This document shows, in pieces, positions 1 to 10,295 of a stretch of DNA of 64,000 nucleotides (positions are counted from its first letter, which is position 1; every line of letters begins with the position of its first letter). The DNA is taken from assembly GCF_964019385.1 (NCBI RefSeq), contig NC_088645.1, positions 26,996,863-27,060,862 on the forward strand, given 5' to 3'. Both the position numbers and the translations under genes were made by a program. The notes below the pieces were generated by a model. The model was not told the origin of the DNA. It saw only the letters and a list, made by a program, of their open reading frames with translations, and did no database searches. The stretch is from Sycon ciliatum (Eukaryota; Porifera; Calcarea; Leucosolenida; Sycettidae).

Positions 1-1196
1 TGCGACGCCAATGGCCCGGAAGTGCTGCACACGCTGTATATGACTGGAAACAGGTTGTCCTTCTAAAGCTGATGATCAGCAGGACTGCTGCTGGCTTGGC
101 CTGGCTGAAACTTACATTTTGCTGCAATGGTGCAGCACACCTGTTAATTGGCTGCATGCATCCTGTCCTGCGGCGCAACATGCCCGGGTGCGGGTGCCGT
201 CTGGCCTGAGTGCATAGGTCATTTTCATAGATGCTTCACAGTAGATAACTGTAATCTGTAATCTCCTCCTGGTGATGTATTTTCGTAGTACCCGTACTCC
301 AGTCAGCTTCAGCCTGTGAAAGGTTACATCTTTCGCATCCATTCCGACTAATTTGTATGCGTTGCTATGGTGGTTGCTATGGGTGTAATTTAAATTTGGC
401 TTGATGGAATACCAAAAGTATTGGTCAAGTGACAGAAGCTCTCTATTGGCTATCATCTGTGAAAATTTGAAAGACCCTGAGCGAAAATGATTTTCACCTT
501 TTTCTAGTTGGTTTTGAATTTCCCGGTTTTGTGCCACGGGCCTGCATCAAAACTGTTCCAGCAAAAGTGCCAAAAAACGACCATAGCTTTTGAACGTCTC
601 GTCGGATTTAGGCAAACCTGATAAATGTCCTGGCTAGTTTATCCTACTCCTTCCAATGAGACTAAAATCGAAGAGATCGGACCAACTTTCAAAAACGTCA
701 GAACACCCAACTATGAGCTCATGCTCGTAAAGGAAATCCATAGTTGTCAAACACCTTACACCAGGAAAGCAGCTTCACGACAATCTTGGGAAGCGAGGAA
801 TCGATTCCAACACCGTATATTATTGACATTCACTCCAAGGAAATCAAATTATTGGTGGAGATGCAGAAATTCGCTCAACACGACCCCGGCACTCATTTGT
901 TTGTCCGTGAAGTGGAGAAGTTCAGATCAAGGATATTCATCTGGTGAAAGAGCGTAACGTGTTCATTATTTTTTTAGCCGTATACTCTCTATTGCCCAGA
1001 CTCAGACTTGATGGGGTCAGAGTGACGAGTATTCTCCTCATAAACCCGCAAAGGGTTGACCATTTCCGAGTTTATGACGAGTATACTCTTTTCTCGTCTG
1101 GGCAATGGAGAGTTCACGCTTCGCGTCTTTTCAAAATAAAACGTGAGAAAACATGCTTTAAACTGCATTGTGGAAGCCTCGGAGTTGCTTGAGCCC
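1..1196. other. No gene recognised
   Basis: No coding signal was recognised here. A small inverted repeat pairs about 985-1001 (CTCTATTGCCCAGAC) with about 1097-1113 (GTCTGGGCAATGGAG), so the stretch near 980-1115 could fold into a hairpin; it may be a MITE remnant. Short open frames on both strands show no domain. Confidence 0.4.
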
Positions 1197-1243
1197 AATA
1201 GACCATTTGCGCAAATAATAGTAGGGGGCCGAAAGGGGGCAAG
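1197..1243 (+). repeat. Left terminal inverted repeat of SAP/SWIM/THAP element
   Basis: About 47 bp matching the inverse of 2707-2753 with small indels; starts AATAGACCATTTG. Confidence 0.75.
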
Positions 1244-1396
1244 CGTACGCGTAGGGGGGGGGGGGGGCGTCAGGTGACCCAGGGCTGCAGCAGCGCGCAT
1301 GCAGCAGCGCTGGGTCAAGCAGACAAAGTACACACTTTCTTGCTGGTTTTGTTTTTTCGAGTAGACAGAGCTGGTGCACAGTCGAGTCACACGGTC

Positions 1397-2120
1397 ATGG
1401 AGGGTGAGGACGGCAGAGTCGGTACGAGTAGTGTCGGAGAGTTGGTAGAGGAGGTTCCTCAGCCTTCTTGGAAGCAGCTGAGAGATTTTCTACGAAAGCA
1501 GGGTGGTTTGTTGACAGGACGGAAAGCGGAGCTACTTACGAGGTACGTTCATACGGGGCTTCGTCGACTGATTTTTTTTACCTACACTCACTCACGAACT
1601 GGGCGTGACATTTGTTCTACATCCAGGGCGTTATTCTACAAATCCAATCCCGAAGCACCATGAAGCAAGCGGTCGACCCGTGATGCAGCTCCCGTCGCCA
1701 CGCACACTCCAGCACCAGTATTTCCTGACTCTGGCTGGACCCAAGACAGATCGAAACTTCCTCGTGTAACAGCATCCACGATCTTGTCGCATTTGCTGCT
1801 TACTGGAAAGCCAGTTCGCACCAGTGAGAGCCATGTACTCATCATCAGGAAGCCTCTAGATCGGGGACACGAGCTGTATTTTGGTGGATACATTCACGAT
1901 GTTAGTGTGTGCTGTGTGGAGGCCGAGATTTTTATCGAAGCCAAGTGCTGGGCAACCCAGAAGAAGTCTACCAAGTACAGCTTGCGACTTGTGTTCACAG
2001 ATGACGCCAAAAATGATAGCGCTGTGCTGGATTTTGCTGTGTGTGTGACGGCTGTGTTGCTGGTGGAGATGGTGGGCTCTGCTCTCATGTGTTTGCTCTG
2101 TTACTCGTGCTTAGATTTTG
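1397..2120 (+). pseudogene. SAP and SWIM zinc-finger protein (YqaJ-type family), broken
   Basis: From ATG 1397 the frame encodes an acidic leader and a SAP-like helix pair (SWKQLRDFLRKQ, then GRKAELLTR). It runs to a splice donor after 1542 (AG|GTACGT); an 84-base intron ends at an acceptor at 1626. The next exon is open except for an in-frame TGA at 1661-1663, then reads LPRVTASTILSHLL and GYIHDVSVC with AKC..QKK. A one-base frameshift follows near 2031-2040, inside a GT run, after which the SWIM motif appears (CVCDGC, then LCSHVFALL). In family members known from invertebrate genomes a YqaJ-like nuclease domain follows; it is absent here. Stop, frameshift and truncation make this a pseudogene. 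Confidence 0.7.
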
Positions 2121-2513
2121 GATTTCAGTTTCGGCAGCCTCCAGAGCAACACGATACTCAAACTCACTCTCACTTTCTCCTCGCCGCGGCTTCTTGGAGG
2201 GTCTCTCGGCTGGTGGTCGCCGAAAGGAGAAAACACTGGGGATGCTTTCCTGCTTCAAACGACGATGCGGCTTCCCAGAAGGTAATGCAGGCAGCCCGGG
2301 TAGATCTGGATGGAAGTCTTTTTCCCTGAAATGTTCACTGCAAACAACAGTGCTGGATGAGATCGTGAAATGCGCTCCCTCTTCGCGCTTACATGCCTGC
2401 ACCCATCTCGCCCTTAGGTCGGAATCTGTGGGACACTTATGAAAAGACAGATCTCGTTGATCTGATCGACGATTTGAGCAGCCAAACACAGAGCAGTGGT
2501 CGTGCGATGGCAT
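2085..2513 (-). CDS. THAP-domain protein
   Basis: A 142-residue frame starting at ATG 2513-2511. The first 65 or so residues form a THAP zinc finger: CSVFGC near residue 7, a conserved W (ARWVQAC), then VCSEHF as the C-x2-H end of the C2CH set. After it comes PSVFSF and a basic, Ser/Glu-rich tail. THAP domains bind DNA site-specifically and form the N-terminus of P-element-type transposases and several host regulators. The frame is intact, lies inside the TIRs of the surrounding element and converges with the SWIM gene, so a transposon function (end recognition) is inferred. An upstream in-frame ATG at 2552 would add 13 residues, but the THAP start at MPSHDHC fits the family better. Confidence 0.75.
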   Translation of the reverse strand: MPSHDHCSVFGCSNRRSDQRDLSFHKCPTDSDLRARWVQACKREEGAHFTISSSTVVCSEHFREKDFHPDLPGLPALPSGKPHRRLKQESIPSVFSFRRPPAERPSKKPRRGESESEFEYRVALEAAETEIQNLSTSNRANT

Positions 2514-2706
2514 CGCAAGGCGAAGGAAAACTACCGACAGAACTACAACCAAATTTCAAAAAACAAAAACAAGAAACGGCCACCGGCACCAATAAGCACA
2601 CGAAATCTCTGTGCAGTACACCGCGTACACACTGTGCTTGTGCACGCTGTGCAGTCTGCGCGGTCCACGCGCGATCTCATGCACGATGGGGCCCCCATAG
2701 ACCATG

Positions 2707-2753
2707 CCTTGCCCCCTTACGCCCCCCTACTTTATTTTGTCAAATGGTCTATT
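2707..2753 (-). repeat. Right terminal inverted repeat of SAP/SWIM/THAP element
   Basis: Inverse of 1197-1243; ends AAATGGTCTATT. Confidence 0.75.
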
Positions 2754-3066
2754 CTGAGCGTATTTGCTACCATCTACATGTAAGTAGGTATTTCGATTAT
2801 TCTGAGAATTGACCGTGTTGAAATCCTTTAAACAAAACCTGGATGACAATGAAAGTATTGGTTTCGAGCGGTCGAAACCGAAATAGTAAAAATAGGTTAA
2901 AGTTCAGTGTCCAGGTGGATGGTTTATAAAATCATTCTCTACTGTTAGATAGTGACTGTGCTGTTTACGTGTGAAATTTGCCAAACCCCTAGATAGGTAT
3001 TTGGTGCTAAGAATACTGCCCGCGTTACTTGTATTCTCCCAGCACTAGAGAATTTGTTACCTACAT

Positions 3067-3245
3067 CAGAGGGGTTAAAATGCACGTTATTTCCGACGTG
3101 CATGACGCGCAGTTTCACGTCAAATTTGGCGTAAAACGTCGATGTGAGCTTCAGGTCTTTGGCGTTATTCTTCGACGCACGAGCCAAATAACGCGAGGTG
3201 AACTTTCACGTCAAGTCAGAAATACCGTGCATCTTAACCTCTCCG
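3067..3245. mobile_element. MITE-like element, 179 bp
   Basis: Inverted termini of about 27 bp: left CAGAGGGGTTAAAATGCACG then TTATTTC, right the inverse with 4-5 mismatches. The interior is rich in imperfect palindromes (ACGTC, GCGTCG). Related partial copies lie at 30830-30870 and 31195-31283, so it is a repeat family and not a unique hairpin. No coding capacity. Confidence 0.65.
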
Positions 3246-3415
3246 TTGTATGTACCCCAACTGTCATGAGGGCAACGTGTCTTAGAGTACACGACTGGGC
3301 TGGCAACACTGCTGTCCAAAGTGACAGTTACAGGTTAAACATCTGGAATTGTCAGTGTTCACATCACACTTCGTATTCACTCAAACCAAGTAATTCTGAA
3401 CAAAATAATACCAAC

Positions 3416-3805
3416 CTCGGATTGTGACAGAGACAGTGGTATGTATTGTCTTGGAAGCATTTACACATGTGTCAATCACACTTTGTGGACGCGGAGGATT
3501 TGAGCCCATTCCAATACAATCAAAGTGTGTAGTATACGATGTCGTACATGTTACAATGAAGGTAACACCTGATGTATCACTTTCTGTAAACACAATCTGG
3601 GAATCATTCCGCTGGAAGGTGAACGTTGAGTTCACAATATTCGTAGGTGTCACCGTCTGTATCATCTGTGTGTCCAGAGTTAATGTTGAGCTCCAATATG
3701 AGTTGAGAGGAAAGTTTCCACTTGACATACATGGTATTTTGTGAGTAGCACCCGTGTTGGTCAATGTCAGTGATGTAGGGAATGGTCCAGACTGAACTTG
3801 TTGAG
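3416..3805 (-). CDS. Ig-like extracellular exon of a minus-strand gene
   Basis: A 390-base exon read on the minus strand, bounded by an acceptor (TTTGTACAG, exon from 3805) and a donor GAG|GTTGGT at 3416. The donor is weak, but both boundaries are phase 1 and the length is a multiple of three. It encodes about 130 residues rich in Ser, Thr and Asn, with spaced cysteines (IPCMSS, FIVTCTT, FDCIG, DTCVN), several N-glycosylation sequons, and a beta-strand-like end TTVSVTIR typical of Ig or fibronectin-like modules. It is probably the exon following that at 7512-7832. Exact domain class is uncertain. Confidence 0.55.
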
Positions 3806-4126
3806 CTGTACAAACGGACACATGGAAATAGTAATGAAATGTATGAAAAGACTGTCCAGGCCAGCACAGTCTATAATGGACCCAGGAAGACCAAATACAC
3901 AACTGGTCATGCAGTGACGGGAAAAGCCATTTCCTGCAAGAAAAAGGAGTGTTTGCAGAAGTAGCCTCAGCCAGTGGCGTATACAGATGGGGTGAGCTTG
4001 CAAGCCCTCACGCCTGAAAAAGACTCTCTGAGACAAAGACTTGGAGGGCAGAAACCTCGATCATTAATGTGTCGAGGATATTATTACAAGTCAGTTGGAA
4101 CACAATTTTCATTGGAAATCAGAGTT

Positions 4127-4756
4127 TCACGCTTGCCTCGTCATTAGGAAAACACGTTTCTGGTATGAAACGGGGAATACGGTCAAGGAATACAGTGAAC
4201 AACGCATATACATGCTCTCGTATCCGCACATACACACACACGGACCCGTGCACGCGTACATTAAACAACAACACACAAACCTATACACTATGTCGTCGCA
4301 GATATTGTTGCCTGCGATTCCTCTCGCCGTACGCACAGCAAGACCTTCCCTCGCTGTTGGTCCCTTGCCACGCTCGCAATTGCGCCGTTTAAATCCACCA
4401 GCAGACCTAAAACACCGATCACTTGACGGGCAGTGGAATGAGCAATGAGCAACTAGGCGAGGTGCAGGATCGATAGAGTGCGATGGCTGTTGGGAGGGAC
4501 CTGCGAAAGGGCACTTATGTACCTTCAGCCCACCAGCACTCTTGAACCACCTACCACAACGTTGACAAGACTTTGCAACAGGCTGTTGGATGACAGGAAG
4601 TTGACGGGCCGCACTGCACTTACGCCGCTTGTACCCAGACGCCGTAAGATGGCGGTCGCAAAGTCGCTTGGAAGGTGGTGGAGGAGGCACTACATCAACG
4701 ACACTGGATCTCCACGAAGGTCGACCTGGGTTGTTGCGAAGCCCTGGCGTATTCAA
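4127..4756 (-). pseudogene. Zinc-finger repeat fragment of retroelement type
   Basis: A minus-strand open frame of 209 codons contains three degenerate copies of a module with the pattern C-x2-C-x4-F(K/R)SAGG(L/F)K...C: CQRCGRWFKSAGG, then SSDRCFRSAGGFKRR, and an upstream partial TASGYKRRKC. The SAGG finger is familiar from invertebrate LINE-type proteins. No reverse transcriptase is seen next to it. The C-terminal 70 residues cover a CA-rich low-complexity stretch and look non-coding. The assignment as a retroelement remnant is from recognition of the motif only. Confidence 0.45.
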
Positions 4757-5929
4757 GCAGCGTAGGTCGTGCTGTTACGGAGGTAGCCTTAATTGAAGTA
4801 TTATTCGTTCTCGTTTTGCTTCTTTGAATGTTGCTGAACAGTTTTCCTCTCCATGCTCTGCTAAATCGTTGCCTGTACGCGCCACGTCTAGCGCCTTGTT
4901 TCTACGCTAGCACTTTGCACCTTATTCGTCATCACGCGCTCTTCTTCTCAGTTACAATAGAAATATGCAGTTTCAGAGCAGCAGTCAGTAGATATTGATG
5001 TGCAGACTGACTGGTGAGCATTTGTTCATGAATAGAGAAAAGTGACCGCCAATCGGTTCAGCCAGGGCTGTATAACGGTGATCCTTGGTGTGCAATCTTT
5101 AGGAGTTTAAGACTACTTGAATACTCGAATGTTCGACTGGAGAAAATCAAAGTACCCGAACTCTTGATTTCAGCGCCAACTTTCACCCCTGGAATCAAGA
5201 GTTGCACACTCTTGGGGGGGGGGGGGGGTTATAATACTCTTGACGTATGCTCAAACTCGTGTTCTTCAATGTTCTTTCTCACGTTTATACAGTGCATGTA
5301 GCAGAAGATGGGAGTGAATCAGACTTTATCAGGTATCCTGGGGCGGACGAGATGATGACGGGTAGTGCGCAAACCTCCGCGTGCATGTAAATTAATTTAT
5401 GCGTGTTACGAAGTCATGACCTCTGGATTTTAGCAGCCATCACCGCAGGCTATGGATATTGCTCTAATAATGAAAAAAACTTTAAGAGGTATTGTTGATG
5501 TTCGGTCATGATTGAAGGAGAGGTGAAGCTACGGGAGAGATGAGCTGATTATTGGTCCGGTGAGGGTGAACTCAGTTTGGCGATTATGGTGACCACGAAG
5601 ACAGTTCAACATGATATTTGAACGGTAACTCAAACGTATTTGGCAATGTAAAAACGTTTGAAAAGAAGTCAACTAATGAACGGGGGAAGTAATGTTTTCT
5701 CTTTTCCATGGCGACCTCTAGCATGCATGGACACCTTGGTATGGGGATACTCTTGTTACACTTTGTTGTACACTTGGAAGTACGAAAAAATCTTTATTTT
5801 CCGAATTTTGAGGCTCCAAAAATACAACAAAGTGAATATGTATCCCCACGTGCCAAAGTATAATAATTATGAGAATTTTGCGAGCATAATGCGAGAATCC
5901 ATGAAAGCATAATTCAATGATTTCGCGAG
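4757..5929. other. No gene recognised; poly-G tract
   Basis: Contains a run of about 16 G at 5213-5228 and AT-rich sequence. No domain or repeat match to the rest of the window was noticed. Confidence 0.4.
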
Positions 5930-6125
5930 CATATGTGTGTGTGTGGGAGGGGGGAGGGGGTGAGAGAGTGTACGTGTTTGCGTTATTGTGGAGGTGTTGG
6001 TGTTGAAGTGAGTGTTAGCATATGTTTTTGTGTTGTTGATTATTGCTCGGGCATACGCGGGTGTGTGTGTGTGGGGGTGAGGGCGGGGGGATGAGAGTGG
6101 GTGCGGGTGTGAGTGCACATATAAG
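5930..6125. repeat. GT/GGGTG low-complexity tract
   Basis: Purine-rich GTGTGTG, GGGAGGGG and GGTGAGGGCGGGGGG runs. The long minus-strand frame across it (Pro/His/Thr-rich) is an artefact of composition. Confidence 0.8.
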
Positions 6126-6650
6126 CAAGGTTCCCACTGTATCCTCAACGCAATGATCCTTGAGTTACTTTCCTCTGCATATTATACATTTGTAACTGAA
6201 CCTTTTTCCCCGTTTCAGACCAGTAAATATATAGCCTGATGATCTCGCAAGTGTGAAACTCTGAGATGTAACACATGTTCCACCTTACTTGTAAGAAGGC
6301 TCTGTCCTTCCGGATATTTATGGTAGGAGGGGAATTATCCTGTTTTGTAATATGTTAATATGTCGTTGTGTAACTTACTACAAAAAGCATCTGCATGCAC
6401 TGTGCGTAGTTGTTGTTTGTTTTGTCGAGAAAGTATCCCTTTGGTGCCTTTCTCACGCAGCGGGCCGCGACGGCGCAGCACGGAAACTGGTTTATTGAAT
6501 TCATTTCTTGGACGATTTTGACAACCAATACGTCGTTGTTGTTCTTTTTGCACTGGCTATCCTTTCTCCGCTTCCGAATTGCGATACCGTCCACCTGGAA
6601 AGCCTTGAAGTGAAACGAGTGGAGGCCGGTTTCGGAGGTAATTTTCGGCC

Positions 6651-6662
6651 AAACTGCAATCA
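6651..6662. repeat. 12-bp target-site duplication, left copy
   Basis: AAACTGCAATCA, identical to 7181-7192 on the other side of the retrozyme-like insertion. Confidence 0.85.
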
Positions 6663-7180
6663 GTACGAAGTAGTGGTTGCGACTTCGGCGATAATTTGTA
6701 AGAAAGGGTTTGCTCCCCACACCGGAGCTCGCGCTATTCCGCCGACTTTACTTGACACTTGACTGACTCACGACTGCCATCCAGAGCACACGAGAAGTCC
6801 ATCGAACCTTCGACTCGGCAAACCTGCAAGAAAGCACCACTCCCTGCTCAATACACAGTGTTTCGGGGAATTCACCCCTCATCAGTTGAGCTTGAGTAGG
6901 CTGAGGAAGATTGTGCCTGAAGAGCACCACTTATATAGTGCTCTCCAGGCACAAACATCACCAGGGATACAAACTTAGAGAGACGCTCCGTTTCCAGCGC
7001 GACAAACACCTCGTGAACACCAGATAGCAGCGTGAGTCAGTGTCGCTCCTGGACGGTGAGACAGACGTCGAGGACCCTCGGTCATTCGCAACGCTGTCAC
7101 CTCCAAACCTACTAGTCGCAAGCCCGCGCTGCGCACAACAGTACGAAGTAGTGGTTGCGACTTCGGCGATAATTTGTAAG
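6663..7180 (-). mobile_element. Single hammerhead-ribozyme retroelement (retrozyme-like) copy
   Basis: Inverse copy of the approximately 478-bp unit that is tandemly repeated at 38.9-44.1 kb. It is 518 bp long because its two ends carry the same 40 bp (6663-6702 and 7141-7180), so it is a little more than one unit. It is flanked by a perfect 12-bp direct repeat AAACTGCAATCA (6651-6662 and 7181-7192), the expected trace of insertion by target-primed reverse transcription. The sense strand holds a TATA motif and a canonical hammerhead ribozyme. Confidence 0.85.
6837..6900 (-). ncRNA. Type I hammerhead ribozyme, canonical core
   Basis: On the minus strand: stem I 5' side CUACUC-AA-GCUCAA, core CUGAUGA, stem II GGGG / CCCC closing a UGAAUU loop, GAAA, a 2-bp stem III (CA / UG, loop CUG), cleavage triplet GUA, then stem I 3' side UUGAGC-AGG-GAGUGG. 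GCUCAA pairs perfectly with UUGAGC, and CUACUC with GAGUGG through one G-U. All invariant core bases are present. Short stem III hammerheads like this are known from metazoan retrozymes and Penelope-like elements. Self-cleavage is predicted after the GUA. Confidence 0.88.
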
Positions 7181-7192
7181 AAACTGCAATCA

Positions 7193-7511
7193 AATCGAAA
7201 AATTCGAAGCGGATGATCTGTTAGTATCTATCGAAAGAAGACGTTGGTCCATTAAAAAATCTTTGAACACTCCAACGTACCGTATGAACCAAGGAATTAC
7301 GGTAAGTTTGACAATTTTGGTACATTAACTGTACGCTGATTGGTCCATTAGCGCGACCGTTGACAAACGGGCCAGGGATGTTTTGTACAGCGTCGGTGAG
7401 GGCTAAACCTCGTGCTCATGCTCGGGCGCCTCGTACGGTATTAAACCACTGCTATAATTATTTCTCTTCACCTTGCATGCATTAGAAAGAAAGAAGTCGG
7501 TTTGTACTTAC
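7193..7511. other. No gene recognised
   Basis: Intronic or intergenic sequence with a repeated TTGGTCCATTA motif (about 7243 and 7340). No coding signal. Confidence 0.4.
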
Positions 7512-7832
7512 CTACAATGTTGAGTTGATATGTCTGCGAAGAGTTGCGATCCGCTGTTCTGCAATGGTACAGTCCAGTGTATGATGTGTCCAGTGTAGGA
7601 TGTGCTGTGGTGTTCACCTGTACAGTAGTAACTCCTGAGAAGGTACCTGTCTCAGCCAACACTAGACTACCCTCAGTCTTCTCTAGTCGAATGAATGGTC
7701 CTGATCCACTGAGCACAACACACGTAGGTAAGTAGTTGGTAACATCGGCTGTAGGTTGTCCATCACCAAAGGTCACTTCGAATGCTGTTGTTGCTTGTCC
7801 TGTACCACTAGCACTGAGAGTGACACCTCGAC
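7512..7832 (-). CDS. Ig-like domain exon
   Basis: A 321-base minus-strand exon. The acceptor is a pyrimidine-rich GTGTGTGCTCATGCAG (exon from 7832) and the donor is a consensus GTAAGT after 7512. Phase 1-1. The 107 residues carry the Ig hallmark: a first cysteine in PTCVVLSG, then DTSYTGLYHCRTA, matching the D-x-G-x-Y-x-C strand-F motif, and a final strand TYQLNIV. It belongs to a cell-surface or secreted protein. The downstream exon of the same gene is probably 3416-3805; no start, stop or membrane segment is visible for this gene in the window. Confidence 0.75.
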
Positions 7833-8290
7833 CTGCATGAGCACACACAACAGTACAGTGTTACAATACTAGCTCATTACATCACTAACACTGAGACTAG
7901 GTACACTCTACTGGGAAAACAATCCTTCCTTTACCGCTATACAACCACTGGCGAAGGAAATAAAAGATACTTTACAAACAAAACCGCAGAGAACTGGTGC
8001 TTAAACCATACCTGACTGTCGAGACGGCGTATACGCCTTTCTAAAACCACTCTCTGAGCGGGAAAATTCAGAAACAGAATGCTTTTTTATTCACCATGTG
8101 TGTCAGTTTGCTCATGTCGCACCGCCGATGCACGCCAGGCGATATACACATACACATACTTCAGCGCAGTTAGTGCATAAGTCAGTGCCCAGCAAATGGC
8201 TATGTCACAGCGACTGTTCTCACCATCACATCTCCACTGTAAATGAATCTGCTCTGGACCTTTCACATCATCAACACGTCTTTGATTTTC
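7833..8290. other. Intron, no feature recognised
   Basis: Upstream of the Ig exon on the minus strand; no repeat or coding motif noticed. Confidence 0.35.
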
Positions 8291-9085
8291 TTTTAAGTTA
8301 AAGATAGCATGTCAGAGAGCACCAAACTATGTGTGCAAGTGGATCTCTACGATTTCGCGTAAAAATTGCAGGTATGTTCCCTTTGGGGCGTAGATCGATT
8401 GTGCAAATCCCTTGAAAACGTTTCTGAACGGAACCTTGAAACTTGAAGACCCCTCAAAATGGTCGAAATATCTCATCATTAATTTTATAGGTCTAAAAAC
8501 GAGTAACGCCGCATCATATGCCAACAAGCTAGGAACAAACTCCATCAAGCCAACATTCCCTCACCTTAGAAGAGATCCTGGAGCAGTACCGCTCAGCCAC
8601 GCCAGGATCCCAGAAGACGAGGGCCATCATCCCCTGACGCCACAAATGATCGTCTTAAAAATAGCCAATTTACAAACGCTGGCAAAACAGGCAGCTACGT
8701 CCTCAATTGCCAAGAGCTAAACACCGACAGATAGTAGAACACCTCTTCTAGCGCTTAGGGCATGCCCCCAATCTTTTTTTTGGGTTTACTTGAATCAAAA
8801 TTTTTTTGCAATTTTCTCCACTCCACGATGCTGGAATATGGCCAATATCATACCTGTGCAAGAAATCTCGCCCCTCCGCGCCGTCTCCTCAGCAATTTCT
8901 ACTCGAACACTACTCCCAACGCTGGAGAACACACTCTATTCTTGACTCCGACAAGGAAAAGCAGCTGTGATCACTTATTACTCCCAACGACAAGCTTCAC
9001 CTTGCGCCACGAACACTTTGTTTGAGCGACTGTTGATGCAAAAGTGACTTAAGTCCTGAGCGCGATTCTTGATTTTTAATGCAAG
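8291..9085 (+). repeat. 800-bp dispersed repeat, copy 1
   Basis: Matches 61620-62462 in the opposite orientation over nearly its whole length with scattered substitutions and small indels. Shared landmarks are GAGCACCAAACTATGTGTGC or its relative, CTTTGGGG(C/T)GT, CTTAGAAGAG, GACGCCACAAATGATCGTC and AAGCTTC(A/T)CCTTGCGCC. A conserved short frame (in the other copy LTLEEFLEQYR, then STPASQKTR) suggests an ancient coding origin, but this copy is shifted and stopped. No known family recognised. Confidence 0.65.
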
Positions 9086-9205
9086 AGGCACGGTGGTTCG
9101 ATTTGACTCCAAATTGTCCTTCCTTAGTCACCTCGGGACCGTGACTATCAGAAACCAGGAGCGCCTGAGCTTTCTCCGACGGCTCACATTCTAACGCCGG
9201 CTGGC

Positions 9206-10295
9206 CAAAGGGCTGTCTGCAAGGCTTTCGACAGGTCCCTGATGGAGTATGCCCAGCTTGTGTGGATGGGCTCCCCAGCTAGCCACATTCAACACCTGGA
9301 TAATGTTCCACGATGGGCACTGTGGATCATTGGCCCTGGAGCAATTCTCCCTAGTCTGGCTGTCCGCCGGCCTTTTGCTGCTCTCTCGTGCATGTAACAT
9401 TGCATTTCATCGCTGATCCTCCTCAGCTACTTGCTGTATTGCGACCACATAGCGTTTCTCCAGCCAACCCCAGAAAAAGGAACCGCCACAGTAATGCCAG
9501 TAGCCACGGCTATCAAATTTGTCAGACACGCTCCATGTCTCCACTCCATCCGTCTTGAAGTAGTCTTTCTCGAAACTGCTGCTGTTTTAGTGCATGGAAC
9601 TCCCTTCCTGAAACGCAGCGTGCTGTCGCTATGCCCACACTAAAAAACCTTTTTTGTCAATGAAGGCAAAAGTATACAGACACTTGAGAGACCGCAACTG
9701 GCACTGGGCAACATATTTCCTGTAATTGTCGAGCTCCTTGCTTGCCAGACGTAGGGAGTTGTTCGAGTTGCTGCTGATAGTTCTGCTACCCCTCCCCGTG
9801 CAGTTCAGTACTCCTCACGTAGTATCACAGATAGTATCACAGATACATCGTATTCGCTCCCCCCCCCGTTTACTCGCCGTTATTAGTATCTTTCTCTCTT
9901 ACTATGTGCTTCCATAGCCTTTACTGTGTTCTTCGATAGCCACTTCTTTGCGTCTGATTTATCTTTTTCTAAACATATACCGGTATACCGACACTTTTAC
10001 CTTCGCTGTGCCCATTCTACCTCTCCATAACTAGATCTAGCTTCGCTTTACATTTCTGTTTCCTTTTATCCTCTTGCGTGCTCGTGGCATTGAAACGGAG
10101 ACCTTTGGTCGGTGGAGCTCCTTGCACCTCACCATCACTGCTGCCCAATACAGCACCTACTCGGTAGCTGCTTGTTTTTTTGTCCACATATATAATGTAT
10201 ATTTATGGTCTAGAAAGAATACTTTTTGGATTCATATGTATACTACGAGCTGGGTTTGTGTTGTGTATAATACTAAAATAATAAATAAATAAATG
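9206..10295 (+). mobile_element. LINE 3'-end fragment
   Basis: From 9215 the frame reads VCKAFDRSLMEYAQLVW, then MGSPASHIQHLDNV and IIGPGAILPSLAVRR. This is the conserved C-terminal thumb region of non-LTR reverse transcriptases (single-ORF LINE type). A TAA lies at 9394. Out-of-frame remnants continue to about 9680 (TLKNLF, then KAKVYRHL), after which a 3' UTR-like region ends in an (AATA)n tail at 10268-10295. The catalytic part is missing. The motif GGAGACCTTTGGTCGG near 10098 recurs near 15560 and, diverged, near 13470, so the same LINE 3' UTR family occurs elsewhere. Confidence 0.7.

Larger units (their letters stand above)
1197..2753. mobile_element. 1.56-kb TIR DNA transposon with SAP/SWIM gene and THAP gene
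   Basis: The ends are inverted copies of about 47 bp that begin AATAGACCATTTG and continue through AGTAGGGGG and AGGGGGCAAG with a few indels. The flanks are TTGAGCCC on the left and CTGAGCGT on the right. These share TGAGC in register, consistent with a decayed 8-bp target duplication. Inside, a plus-strand SAP and SWIM-type zinc-finger gene converges on a minus-strand THAP-domain gene. SAP-SWIM-YqaJ proteins and THAP proteins are both familiar as transposon-borne genes in invertebrates. No YqaJ nuclease part is present, so this is probably a deletion derivative. The superfamily is not assigned. Confidence 0.75.

Noticed and set aside
5867-6148. Minus-strand Pro/His/Thr-rich open frame
   Set aside because: Low-complexity GT-rich DNA; no domain.
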